NCBI GenBank assembly: GCA_036346225.1
Contig: JARFIW010001480.1
Span: forward strand, 8,277,001 to 8,341,000
Source: Platerodrilus igneus
Lineage: Eukaryota; Arthropoda; Insecta; Coleoptera; Lycidae
Direction of reading: 5' to 3'
Length of the DNA: 64,000 bases
Shown: positions 11,482 to 21,239 of the stretch, in pieces
Numbering within the stretch: the first letter of the stretch is position 1
Layout of the letters: the number at the start of each line of letters is the position of its first letter
Position numbers and translations under genes: made by a program
Notes under the pieces: generated by a model
Seen by the model: the letters and a program-made list of their open reading frames with translations, nothing else
Database searches by the model: none
Told to the model about the DNA's origin: nothing

Positions 11482-14000
11482 ATGTTTAATAAAGAAAAAA
11501 AAGCCTTCAGGATATCAAAATTTGATGAAAAAAAGAAAGCAAGAAAAAGAACTGGAGAAAACGAATTCTAAAATTACGCTATTTTTTCCTTCACCTTTAA
11601 GCACAAATATACAGACAGATGCAGATCTTCCATCGACTTCGAGAGAGGACCGGAAGGAGTCTAAACTACAAGAGATTCCATCAACATCTACAGACGAAGT
11701 TGAGGAAGACGAAGACGTAGTTTCTGCGGAAGTGGACGATACGCAACTTCCTCAAGATCCAGGTTTGTGGCCAAAAATATTGTCTCCTAGAGATGTACAA
11801 ATATTAATTGAAAACGGGCCTATTCATTATCGAAGTAAAAATTGTATAAATTATCCCAATGATAAAATATCAGGCCGAAGGTTTTCGGATAAATATTATT
11901 CACGAATTTTGTCTAATAATGAAAAAGTGGAACGGGAGTGGCTTTTATATTCAACAGAAAAAAATTCAGTGTTTTGTTTTTGTTGTAGAATATTTTCAAA
12001 TATTTTAGAAACAATTAAATTAAGTGATGAAAATGGACATAATGACTGGCACCAAATTGGTGAATATTTAAGTATCCATGAAAAAAAGTAAATTTCATTT
12101 TGAGAACTTAAAAAAATGATCAGAATGTTTCACTCGCTTAAAAAAAATGGCAACTATTGATTCTGCGGCTCAAAATTTAATTAATATAGAAACAAAATAT
12201 TGGCATGGAGTTATCGAGCGCATTTTTTATATTATTCAATTTTTTGCTGAGCAAAACTTGGCTTTATGTGGTACCAATAGCAAACTGTTTGAAAAAAAAT
12301 AATGGCAGTTTTCTAAAATGCATTGAAGTGTTAGCAAAATTTGATCCTATAATATCTGAGCACACGAGAAGGATCCAAATGCAGGAAAAGATAAAAATGC
12401 CTCATTATCTTGGGGACAAAATTCAAAACGAAATAATTAATTTAATAGGAGAAAATCTTAAATTAAAATTTTTAGGCATGATTAAAACAGCTAAATATTT
12501 TTCAATTGTACTTGATTGTACCCCGGATGCTAGTCATCAAGAACAAATATCAGTATGTGTTAGATTCGTTAATTCAGAAAATGTCGTCGTAGAACATTTC
12601 TTAACTTTTTGCCCTATAAATGATTGTACAGGTGAGGGTTTGAAAAATTTCTTAATAGAAACATTGGAAAAAAAATGGCTTAAATATTTCTAATTTACGC
12701 GGCCAAGGATATGACAATGGTGCAAACATGCGCGGTAAACATAATGGATTACAAAAAAAATTCTTAATATAAATCCAAGAGCATTCTTAGTGCCTTGTTA
12801 CAACCATAATTTAAATCTTGTCGTGAACGATGCCGCAGAATCAAATATTTCAAGTGTAAATTTTTTTTCTATAGTACAGGAATTTTATAATTTTTTTTCC
12901 GCTTCAACTAACCGTTGGTCAGTCTTAAAAACAAATATATCAAATTTAACCTTAAAACTCCTTATCTAATACAAGATGGTCTAGTAGAGTTGATGCTTTA
13001 CCTCCTTTAAGATATCAGCTTGGAGAAATATACGATGCTCTGTTTGAAATCTTTAGTGAAGGAAATAAAACTTTTGACAATAATTCAAAAAATATGGCAT
13101 CATCGCTTGCCAAAAAAATAAAAAATGTTGAATTTATATGTATGTTGATTTAATGGTATAATATTTTAAATAAAGTCAATATTGTAAGTAAACTTTTACA
13201 AACTGAGGATTTTAATATAGCAGAGGCCTGTGCTAATTTAACAACTTTAGTTAATTGGTTAACAGAATACAGATCAGATAAAGGATTCCACGACTTGTTA
13301 GTCGATGCTCGTGAAATAGCTGATTCATTAGACGTTGATTTTGAATTTAAAAAAAAAAGATGGCTTGAGGGTGAGAAAAGCTAAGAAACAATTCAGTTAC
13401 GAACACGATGATGAACCCACTGAAGATGAAAAATTAAAATTTAAAGTAAACTCTTTTTTTAATATGTTAGATATAACTATAGAATCTGTAAATGAAAGAT
13501 TTCAATTATTATCAGCTTATTCAAATCATTTTAACTTTTTGTGGGACATTTCCAATTTTTCCAAATATTCTAAACAGGAGCAGTTAAAGTTATGTACAGA
13601 CCTTGAAATAGTATTAACTGATCTAAATCTCAATGAACGTGACATAAGTGGTGTAGAACTCCTAAACGAATTACAGTTTATTAATTTAGGTGAAGTGAAC
13701 ACTTCCACTCCTACAGAAACTTTAAATTACTTTATTAATAATAATTTGAAACAATTCTTTCCAAACACTTATGTGGCTTTACAAATTTGGTTAACTATGC
13801 CAGTATCTGTCGCCACAGCAGAACGTTCGTTTTCAAAATTAAAAATGATAAAAAACTATCTAAGATCTAGTATAGCTCAGGAAAGACTGGCAAATCTTGC
13901 TATTATTTCAATTGAAACTGAACTACTAAACGATTTAGAAACTGAAGAATTGATAAATAAATTTGCAAAAAATAAAGCACGCAAAGTCAAGTTCGTTTAG
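11482..14000 (+). pseudogene. hAT transposase, TTF-type zinc finger + DUF4371 + hATC
   Basis: The start is near the ATG at 11482, with a frame slip in an A-run just after it. The open piece 11522-12091 has a KITLFF motif and an acidic stretch. It then carries the TTF-type finger block (DPGLWP, GRRFSDKYY, REWLLYS, VFCFCC). The catalytic region follows in pieces: IVLDCTPDASHQEQIS (near 12510), RGQGYDNGANM (near 12700, after one extra A in an A-run) and NRWSVL. The end (13335-14000) holds the hATC dimerisation block with VATAERSFSKLK. At least four frameshifts or stops break it, so it is dead. The family excises and inserts DNA by cut-and-paste, leaving 8-bp duplications. Confidence 0.85.
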
Positions 14001-14417
14001 TTTAGTGCAATGCTACTACTACTATACTATTATATATACACTCTAGCTATGTATAATTTAAAAAATATTGTAAAAATGTAAGATATATTTTTGATTAAAA
14101 TGTTTATAAGTGTATATTTTGTTTTTTTTAATATATCGTATCGTTACTTTTTTGGTGGTACTACTTAAAAAATAAAAAATTTAAGCCGCATGTACGCCAT
14201 ACAACCAAACTTAAAGCCATTATGTAATAGAAATTCACACAAGTTTATTTTTTATATGAAAATTTTATTATTAGTACTGTAAATCATTGAAAGAAACAGA
14301 AATTAGCATTTATTTTGTTGGAGTCGGACTGCTTAATATTATAAGCTCCCAGCACCCCTCAAACATTGGTTAATTACAAATTAATTTTAATAAATAATAT
14401 AATTATAATAATGGTAA
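14001..14417. other. hAT 3' UTR and junction with nested element
   Basis: AT-rich DNA after the transposase stop, with AATAAA-like words near 14170. The exact left boundary of the nested Helentron-like remnant is not visible. No separate gene is seen. Confidence 0.5.
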
Positions 14418-14696
14418 TTATCCAAAATTGTTATAATAAATTCGTTCAACAAAATTTTCTGTCATCCCTCCGAAAAATTCAGTCTGATGTACAGTAGGCA
14501 TATCATTAGCCGAATTGGGAATGATTGGTTCATAATGATCGGCTCTATTTCGCATAGCAATACCGCCAACATTGCAAAGTACAACAGCTAATGGTTCTCG
14601 ATCTAATTGCTCTTCAGATGGACAAAAGTTAAAAGTAGCAATATTGTTGCCATAATGAAGGTATAAATAAATTGGTCGAGAAATGACTATTGAAGT
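14418..14696 (-). pseudogene. OTU domain, C-terminal part with histidine block
   Basis: After the inserted repeat the frame resumes with SIVISRPIYLYLHYGN, and about 50 residues later RADHYEPIIP, the His-Tyr block that ends OTU domains. Together with the N-terminal part it accounts for one OTU domain. The apparent methionine start upstream (MARTPVYQ) is inside the inserted repeat and is not original. Confidence 0.6.
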
Positions 14697-15411
14697 TGTT
14701 ACGTGCCAAGGGTCACTTAAACATGTTTTTAGGTTAGTTTTTTGATATACGGGAGTTCGCGCCATATTTTCAAATACGCGGGACGCGGGAACTTTTAAAT
14801 AGACTAAGCGTGTGCTTCCGTACGTCAGAGTAGTGAGCTTGCGCAGTGAGTGTATCCCTAGAGGGTTAGAGGAATACTAGACAATGGGGTGGGAGAGTTC
14901 TCCGCTTCTCTCGGGAGAACGTGGCTTTTTGCCTTTGTGAAGTGAAGTGAAGTAGACGTTTCTTTTTGGTGACGTATCGTTATCGTATCTATGTAGATTT
15001 CCTTGCTTGCTTAACTTTTGTCTGTCATACCTTGTACCTTTTTCCATCATTCCCTACATAGGTAAGAATTTGCCGCCACCTGGGACTACCGAACTTCACG
15101 CCTGAGGATGACCTCATGTCCATCTTAGCTAGCCGGAGCTGATTCGTACGCATTTGGTAGCGTCAACGTGTCATCTCTAATTCCTCCGGAAGGAGCCCCG
15201 ACTGGAGTGGTTAGAGGCCTACCCGAGTGCAACTTCGCGCGAAGGCAGGATATCTGATGTAAGTAATCTTTTACTTAATGTGCATGCCTTATTCTTGGTG
15301 TTAAAAATGTAGTAAATTTACGTAGGATTGCGTAATATTGATGACATCATCGGTAGAGGACCGCACCTAAATCCGTATAAGATTAGTGCTGCCAACTGCC
15401 GATAGTGTCTC
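14697..15411 (+). repeat. LTR-like repeat, copy 1 (TGTTACGTGCC family), inserted in OTU gene
   Basis: Starts TGTTACGTGCC and contains GCGCCATATTTTCAAATACGCG, then TATGTAGATTTCC and TACCTTTTTCC. It also has a GTAAGTAA splice-donor-like site (about 15258) and a GATGACATCATCGG word. The same order of phrases occurs at 51606 and 61886. It separates the two halves of the OTU frame, so it is an insertion. The right boundary and target duplication could not be fixed. Best guess: a solo LTR. Confidence 0.6.
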
Positions 15412-15792
15412 TTACACCACGCTACCGGTGTTGCATTTATCAAACTTTGTAAATATAACCACCGGCGTGGCATATAAGAAAGTTGCGTATTCCAACTCTT
15501 GACCGGTCCAACAACCTATTGGTCCCTGTGACTCGACTTCAGCTGATAGAGAACTTCCTTTTCGTCGACAAAATTCTTCGAAATATTCAGAGTTTTCTGC
15601 TATTGTCATTAAAGTGGCATATCTTAAAATATGACTACAGTTTTCATTCCCGAATAAACAGGTTGATACCGAATTGTACCAACAATTCCCGTCTCCATTT
15701 GCAAATATTTGTTTAAAATTTGGACGACAATTGTCAGGAAACAAAACGTTAATAGCACAATTGTCTCCTCTTTGATTAGTTATGGTCCACAA
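15412..15792 (-). pseudogene. OTU cysteine protease domain, N-terminal part
   Basis: IFANGDGNCWYNSVS is the Asp-Gly-Asn-Cys box around the nucleophilic cysteine of OTU-family deubiquitinase-like proteases. It is followed by the helices that normally come next (a RYATLMTIAEN stretch) and ATPVVIFTKFDKCNT. The frame then runs into an inserted repeat (14697 to about 15411) and stops. The histidine block is on the other side of that insertion. Confidence 0.7.
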
Positions 15793-15813
15793 ATTAGATC
15801 CATGAAATCTATT

Positions 15814-16125
15814 TTAATTTTTTAATAATGCATAGATCTGTTGGCAAAAATTATTATCATTGTTACGTAATTCTTTTAATCTTTCTATATTATCAATAGA
15901 CTCCAATAAGTTTTTAATATTTTCTAATCTTGTTTTACTCTGAAGTTCAAAATTTGGTATTCCGGTTTGGGTATTTAATTCAATTTCTTTTTGTGATAAT
16001 TTTATTAATTTGACTTCACATTCCTTTAGTGATGAGATATCAAGACTTGTCAACTCATTTGCTAATTTGCTTCTTTGAGAGGACTTAATGGGTTGACTTA
16101 ATAATTCTAAGTCATGGTCTGACAA
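15814..16125 (-). pseudogene. Linker ORF between EEP and OTU domains
   Basis: 103 residues, Lys/Glu/Leu-rich and predicted helical by composition, with no recognised motif. It begins inside the end of the EEP piece in another frame and ends just before the OTU piece. It probably belonged to one continuous polyprotein with both. Confidence 0.4.
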
Positions 16126-16907
16126 ATCGCTAATTTGAGATTTTTCGGAGGCTTACACAATTCGATTTCAGGTTCCGATAACCACGAAGAAATTGTTATA
16201 TCAGATGACATTTCTATGTCTTCATTAGAACCACTTTTTGATACCTCAACCCAAAACGGCATGTGATACGAACAATAAAAATCATATACGTGAACTTTGT
16301 CTTTGCAATTAGTGGAAAAAATATAATCAATAGATGATTGGTATTCAGTTGTGAAAATATCTGATGGCATAATCGAATTCCATTTGAATTCATTCATCAC
16401 AAAAACAGGCAATTTCTTTCCAGAATTAGGCCTTAATTGGAGGTTAAAGTCGCCGCACACAATTAGATTATCATACAATTTGGTTCTTTCGGCGATTAAT
16501 CTCAAAGTGGCCTTTATTTTTTCTATTGGTGTTCGGTTTGAAATATAAATAGAGATAACCACAAATTCTCCGACTTTAACGCAGGCGACTTCTAAATGTC
16601 AAAAGCTTTTTGAATCATTAGATGCATTAATTATAGTAAACAATTCTTCAGCAGTTAGAAATTTCTTAACATAGATCATTGAACCGCCTGATAGGTTAGT
16701 GCTTTTTGAAATCGCGTGTGAAATCGGAATTAAATCATTCAGTGGTATGCATTTCTCCAATGGGGTTCTTACACGTGTCTCAACCAAAAGCAGAACATCA
16801 GTTAACATAAAGTTACTGTCTTTCATCAAATTGATATAATTACTTTTCATTGTTTGAACGTTAAAATAAGTAATGATCGGAATATTTCGAGACATTTTGA
16901 GACTCAA
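16107..16907 (-). pseudogene. EEP-type endonuclease domain
   Basis: The upstream piece (16599-16907) has the opening strand and VLLLVETR, the glutamate block of EEP nucleases. A stop or frameshift near 16600 separates it from 16107-16562, which carries VCGDFN, the SSIDYIFS block and a terminal SYHMPFWVEV. In active EEP enzymes the last block is normally SDHxP; here Asp is replaced by Tyr, so catalysis may be lost or this may be a lineage trait. The family cuts DNA with a metal ion. The last residues overlap the following ORF. Confidence 0.65.
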
Positions 16908-16929
16908 TGGTTCGATTTTCAGCTGTAAT

Positions 16930-17596
16930 TTGTGGACATTTGTTTAAAATTTTCTTTGTCGCGAAGTGCCTCAATATTGATTTTGTGCATATTTTCAGGG
17001 AACCACAAGCAGTCGATAAGTTTTTGACTTTCCAATGAATGCTTGCGTTTGTCAGCCATTCTTTGTCGCTCTTGATTGCGATAATCGGGATCTGACTGTC
17101 GTTTATCTGATAAACGATGTCGCTCTTGACTACAATAATCGGGATCTGATTGTCTTTTGTCTGATAAACGCTGTCGCTCTTGACTACAATAATCCGGATC
17201 TGATTGGCGTTTGTCAGCTTTGCGTTGCTTTTCTTGACTACAATAATCGAGGTCTGTTTAACGCTTATCGGCTTTGCGGTGTCTCTCTTGACTGCGAGAG
17301 TCGGGATTTGATTGTCGTTTTTCTGACAAACGCTGTCGCTCTTGACTACAATAGTCAGGATCAGTTTTACGTTTAATAGCTTTCCTGATCCTGTCCTTTT
17401 CCCTTTGTTGTTTTAAGTATTCGGGATCATTTCGCTTTTGGCGCAGTCGATCCCGTTCTTTACTCTTTCGTATATCTTTATAGTCATTATCGTCACTTTC
17501 GTCACTTTCGTCTTTACCACTCATTTTGTGTTTGAATTGTATTAAATCTATTTGTTTATAATTAACTTCGTAAGTTTGGTTGAAAAAACTGAACAA
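16930..17596 (-). pseudogene. Basic protein with tandem 18-residue repeats
   Basis: The N-terminal piece (17258-17596) begins with an acidic DESDESDDND run. It then enters repeats of the pattern RQSDPDYCSQERQRLSDK. A single in-frame stop at about 17258 interrupts, after which the same frame continues with four or more further units down to about 17040, and then a KHSLESQKLIDCLWFPENM tail. The 54-bp DNA unit is itself tandemly repeated (17050-17360). Similar charged repeats stand at the front of insect Helitron/Helentron polyproteins. Function is unknown; a nucleic-acid or protein scaffold role would be speculation. Confidence 0.55.
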
Positions 17597-18026
17597 TATT
17601 TATATATCATAAGTATTTTAAAACAATGGAAACAGTGCAACGGACGACGGCGACCACGTAGCGATCTTATTAAATTTTTTTATAAAATTTTTCCAACATA
17701 TTTTTCAAAGTCGAATAACTCGAAAACCAATCAACATAGAGTATTGATGCTATGGAAAAATATGCTCAGGAGGTCGATATTAACCTAAAAATAATATTTA
17801 TATTTTGTTATATTGAAGTTTTATATAACCAAAATTTCGACTTTAAAGTCGAATTACTCGAAAACTAAATGAGATATCGAAAATTGGCTAGCATATTCTA
17901 AATCATCGTAAAAAACTGAACAAGATCCATATATCAAATGTTTGTAAAACGAAAAAAACGTGCAACGGACGACGGCGACGTAGCGATCTTATTAACCTAA
18001 CTTACTTCGTAAGTTTGGTTGAAAAT
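17564..18026 (+). repeat. Direct repeats flanking a ~250 bp spacer
   Basis: GCAACGGACGACGGCGACC and CGTAGCGATCTTATTAA occur near 17637-17673, and again near 17963-17995 (slightly shortened). ACTTCGTAAGTTTGGTTGAAAA occurs at about 17565 and 18004, once before and once after. AAAAAACTGAACAA...ATATATCA is also repeated. The arrangement suggests an old tandem duplication near the 5' end of the Helentron-like remnant or within the hAT. Confidence 0.6.
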
Positions 18027-18309
18027 ATTTTTTGTGATAATACATTTTTAGCATTTATCTTATTATGAAGTTTATGTATAGTATAAAACGATATACGACT
18101 TTTATTTCAAATTATGAAAAAATGTTAGTTCTAGGTACTTATTTATATTTGTCCCTAGCCAGGCAATTTTATAAATTTTTGAAAATAATGTTCAGAGTAA
18201 AGAACAAAGCCTTTGTTACAAAGGCACAATTTTTTGAAAAAATTAAATAATGTAAGAGAAGCTAAGATGCAAGCAACACGCTCCTACTCTACTCCATTAA
18301 AAAAATTCT

Positions 18310-18374
18310 CCTACAATAAAAAGGCGCCTTAATGTTTTTGCCCCAGGGCGCTATATAGCCTAGGCGCGGCCCTG
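18310..18374 (-). repeat. hAT terminal inverted repeat, right
   Basis: Read inward from 18374 it is CAGGGCCGCGCCTAGGC, then CCCTGGGGCAAAAAC and AAGGCGCC, mirroring the left end. Confidence 0.8.
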
Positions 18375-18382
18375 ATGCGGCC
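18375..18382 (+). repeat. hAT target-site duplication, right
   Basis: ATGCGGCC, 7/8 identical to ATGCGACC at 10541-10548. Confidence 0.8.
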
Positions 18383-18643
18383 AAACAATTTTCACCAGTA
18401 AAAGGAAACATTTTTCTCTCCAATGTTTCGGTGTACCTAGTCAAGGTCTAGACTCATAATCTTGACGTATAATGCTTCTTAGGACTTTATGGTGCATTAT
18501 TTTTATAATAGAATAAAAACTATGACAAAAGAACTTTTATTTGCCCATAAAAAGAAGTAGTTTTATAGCTTTGATCGTACTACCGCTTGATTTTCCTATT
18601 GAAATTGAATTCATACGAAAAACTTCGAATACCCTGAAAACAG

Positions 18644-18793
18644 GGTAGCTTTGCACCTATTGTCGACTACAGAATTATTAATAATATTACAAGCGCCCTA
18701 GAAAAAGAATTTAATAACCTGCCAAAGTACAGGGTGATTTATGAATGCCACATCGTTGACCTAAATAAAAACACCAATAAATTTCACGGAGAT
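18644..18793 (+). other. Possible isolated exon, unassigned
   Basis: Between an acceptor-like AAAACAG (ending 18643) and a consensus donor GTAAGTACT (18794) lie exactly 50 open codons, phase 0 at both ends. They include APIVDYRIINNITSALE and a YRVIYECHIVDL stretch. Codon content looks protein-like (few rare stops in this frame, mixed hydrophobic pattern). I do not recognise a family. It could be an upstream stum exon, an exon of another gene, or a transposon scrap. The polypyrimidine tract is weak. Confidence 0.3.
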
Positions 18794-19840
18794 GTAAGTA
18801 CTAATTAATTCGTAAACTTTCTTAATTAAAAGTTCCGCAATATATACGTACGAAGTATTAGTTAATATTCGAAATTCACGCAGTTTCTCATCAAAGGTAG
18901 AAATCCATGAGGGCTACGGTAGGTTAAGGTTACCCTGTTCGATACGGACGTAAAATTAAAAGATATCAGACTTGCCCTAATACAATCTTAAGGGGTGTCG
19001 GCGGGTTATTTTCAACTAAATGACCCTTTGTATGATTGCGTGCCGTAAAGAACTCGAGTAGCCAGCATGTACGGATATGGCGTGCCGAGATTATACCAGT
19101 GGCGTACTCTTTTCTTACTATCACCACATGTTTCCATTAAAAGCCGCCCACTTCCTCTTAATACTTGAAAGATGTTTCTTAAATTCGGTTTGTTACTAAA
19201 CCCTCGTTCTTTTCTACACAAACTTACCGGTAAAAGCGTGTATTTGAATTCGCATTTTTTAAAAATGTAACGCCGCTGATTTGTAAAAAAGATTTCCACG
19301 TACTTGAATTACGCCAGTCGTTAGGTTTAGTTTGACCAAGAAAATTCGGTGTTAGCTGAGCTTAACATTTATTTCGTAAATGGTGCAAATATTTAAAGAA
19401 AGAAGTCACAAAATGACGTATATCTACGTCCTGCCGCTTGAAGAAAACCAAGATGGCTATCATATATTGGATAACGGAAGGTTAGTTACTGCTTCTTTAG
19501 ATAATTCACGCGATTATTAAGTTAGCCCTGTATTAGACATAAATGTAGCGAATAAGGGCAAGTCGCTAATTTTTAAATAAATTTTCGCTTTATAGTATTA
19601 AAAGTTTATTTCTTTTTTTAATGGGTTTGAGCAAATTATTATAATATTCAGATCGGTATCTTTATACGAAATTTAAGTTGAAAAACAAGAAGTAAATAAG
19701 ACGCGTGTCTGTATACTTCGGTGGTCATTGATTAATTCTGTTCAAGGACAGGGTCACTTAAAGGCTTTAACTGTGCACGAAAATTAACAGAAATGGCTTT
19801 ATATATAAATACCACAAAGATATCCTAACATGTCGCACAA
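18794..19840. other. No gene supported
   Basis: AT-rich. An open minus frame at 19012-19299 has no recognisable motif and is probably chance. Confidence 0.45.
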
Positions 19841-19849
19841 CAACTGTTG

Positions 19850-20348
19850 TGGTATTACATAAAATATAAGTAGTAAAAAGACAACAAATTATTAACCATG
19901 AGTAGATGCCAACGCAAGTTAAGGTTCGAGACTTGGGAGCTGCGTTTTTAAAAAAACACTTCCAAACTTCTTAACAAATTTATTTGGTTGATACAGAATT
20001 GAATATAGAATTTTACCAACTTAATAAGTCGAAAAAAGAATTAATTGTACTAATTTGAATAATCTAAGCAACTGCAATGTTAAAGCTGAATACTTTGAGT
20101 GCCGGGTCTTAGAACTCCCGGGCTATTTATGATATCCCTAACTCTCACAGCCATCTTAACCGTCTGTGACTTGCCACCTGCAGTGTCACTATCGTCTGGA
20201 ATCGTTGTATTGCATCCGTTCTCATGAACTGTTAATAAACTTTATTAATTGTTCTTATATTACAATGCTGCACTTCACTTAGCACTTTCTTAATAATTTC
20301 CTATTAGATTCTATTTTATGATACATACGTAATTGGGGATATGTAACT
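19850..20348 (-). repeat. Probable 3' LTR of errantivirus-like element, copy 1
   Basis: Read on the minus strand it starts AGTTACATATCCCCAATTA right after a purine-rich GGAAGG. It later contains GAGAACGGATGCAA, CCAGACGA and CACTGCAGGTGGC. The + strand copy 2 LTR (37725 onward) has the same phrases in the same order. A start with AGTT is usual for errantivirus LTRs. The far end is not defined. Confidence 0.55.
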
Positions 20349-20429
20349 CCTTCCGACGTACATGAAAAATAAGGGGGTTTCTTGTTTAATTTTTAATTTA
20401 AAATTCATAAAATTCATTTTTTAATTTCA

Positions 20430-20693
20430 TTATTTAAAATTCATTGTTTCTAAGGGTACACTTGTTTCTTTATTTCTCTTTGTTTCCTTAAATCTAAAAC
20501 TGTTTTCTTTATTCTTATACCTAAGATACATTTTGTAAGATACATATATAATTAGAAAAATTAGAAAAATGATTAATACAATTGTCCAAACAATTATGTT
20601 GTCGTAATGTAACTTGGGCGTTTTTAGTTCACTCAAATGTTCTTTGTAGTTTTCCATTAATTTCACGGCGTGATTGAGATGGTATAATTCTAG
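20430..20693 (-). pseudogene. Errantivirus-like env, C-terminal membrane anchor (copy 1)
   Basis: Read on the minus strand there is a short ectodomain end (ELKTPKLHYDN), one long hydrophobic segment of about 23 residues (VWTIVLIIFLIFLIIYVSY) and a charged Lys/Arg-rich cytoplasmic tail. This is the anchor of an insect-retrovirus-type fusion glycoprotein. The rest of the gene continues at 26130-27500, on the far side of a Ty3/gypsy insertion. The same region is present in copy 2 (about 37500-37690). Confidence 0.7.
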
Positions 20694-20697
20694 ATAT

Positions 20698-21229
20698 TGA
20701 AGCGGGCTACTGCTACCGCGTTTCTCTAATTTAAAACAAGTAATAACAAGAGTCTTTATTACTCACTGTTCACAAGTCTAATTAACAGTATATGCCTTAT
20801 TTATAGATGTTTTCAGTCCAATTAACAATAAAGCACTATCACACTAATGAATTTACAAGCACTAATATTTTCTTAAACTAACTTCTTTACCATAGGTCCA
20901 TTAATAACACTAACACAACTATTTTTATTACACTTCTATCTATTTATGTATACAACAAACTGCATGTACATTAGACACAGCATATAACATTTATGTATAC
21001 TCTTGGACTTCCAAAAGCTCAACTACTTTTACTTTACAACGGAATAATTTATGTTAGACATTCTACTATAGACTAACTCTTGCATTTATTAGCGGTCTTA
21101 TATATACTCTGAATTAAATGGGATGACTCATCCTCCAGTAATTACTAGAAGAATTCTCGAACCCTGGAGAATATGCAGAGCCTACGGCGCTTGTGTGTTT
21201 GACGGGTTGCCTAATAGTAGCTTGCAACA
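20698..21229 (-). repeat. LTR (3' LTR in element sense), macrodomain gypsy family
   Basis: 532 bp; + strand begins TGAAGCGGGCTACTG and ends CTTGCAACA, the reverse complement of the family's TGTTGC...TACA ends. It is preceded in element sense by a G-rich polypurine tract (run of C at 21232-21241 on the + strand). Confidence 0.9.
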
Positions 21230-21239
21230 CTACCCCCCC

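Larger units (their letters stand above)
14418..17596 (-). mobile_element. Helentron-like remnant lacking Rep/helicase, nested in hAT
   Basis: Read on the minus strand the order is a basic 18-residue-repeat protein, an endonuclease/exonuclease/phosphatase (EEP) domain, a short linker ORF, and an OTU cysteine-protease domain split by an inserted repeat. Helentrons (Helitron2) are known for an EEP endonuclease and an OTU domain beside Rep and helicase. No Rep or Pif1 helicase block was found between the repeat protein and the EEP, where one would look, so this is probably an internally deleted derivative. It lies in antisense inside the hAT element. Class assignment is inference from domain combination. 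Terminal sequences were not identified. Confidence 0.55.
10549..18374 (+). mobile_element. hAT transposon (TTF-finger/DUF4371 type) with nested insertion
   Basis: Left end CACGGCCGCGCC (10549-10560) and the reverse complement of the right end, CAGGGCCGCGCC (18374 back to 18363), differ by one base. The inner phrases GGGCAAAAAC and GGCGCC are also shared. An 8-bp target duplication flanks them: ATGCGACC (10541-10548) and ATGCGGCC (18375-18382), 7 of 8 identical, the size expected for hAT. The transposase is encoded on the + strand in the left half. The right half contains a minus-strand Helentron-like remnant that must have inserted later. Total span is 7,826 bp. Confidence 0.85.

Noticed and set aside
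17035..17376. 113-codon + frame with repeated LDYNNRDL phrases
   Set aside because: It is the antisense of the 18-residue repeat protein; the repeat period creates the pattern.
18731..18745. ACAGGGTGATTTATG as a transposon end
   Set aside because: Resembles mariner-type ends, but no partner inverted repeat or TA duplication could be found and it falls inside the exon-like block.
19012..19299. 95-codon minus frame
   Set aside because: No recognisable motif, AT-rich background, no splice or promoter context.
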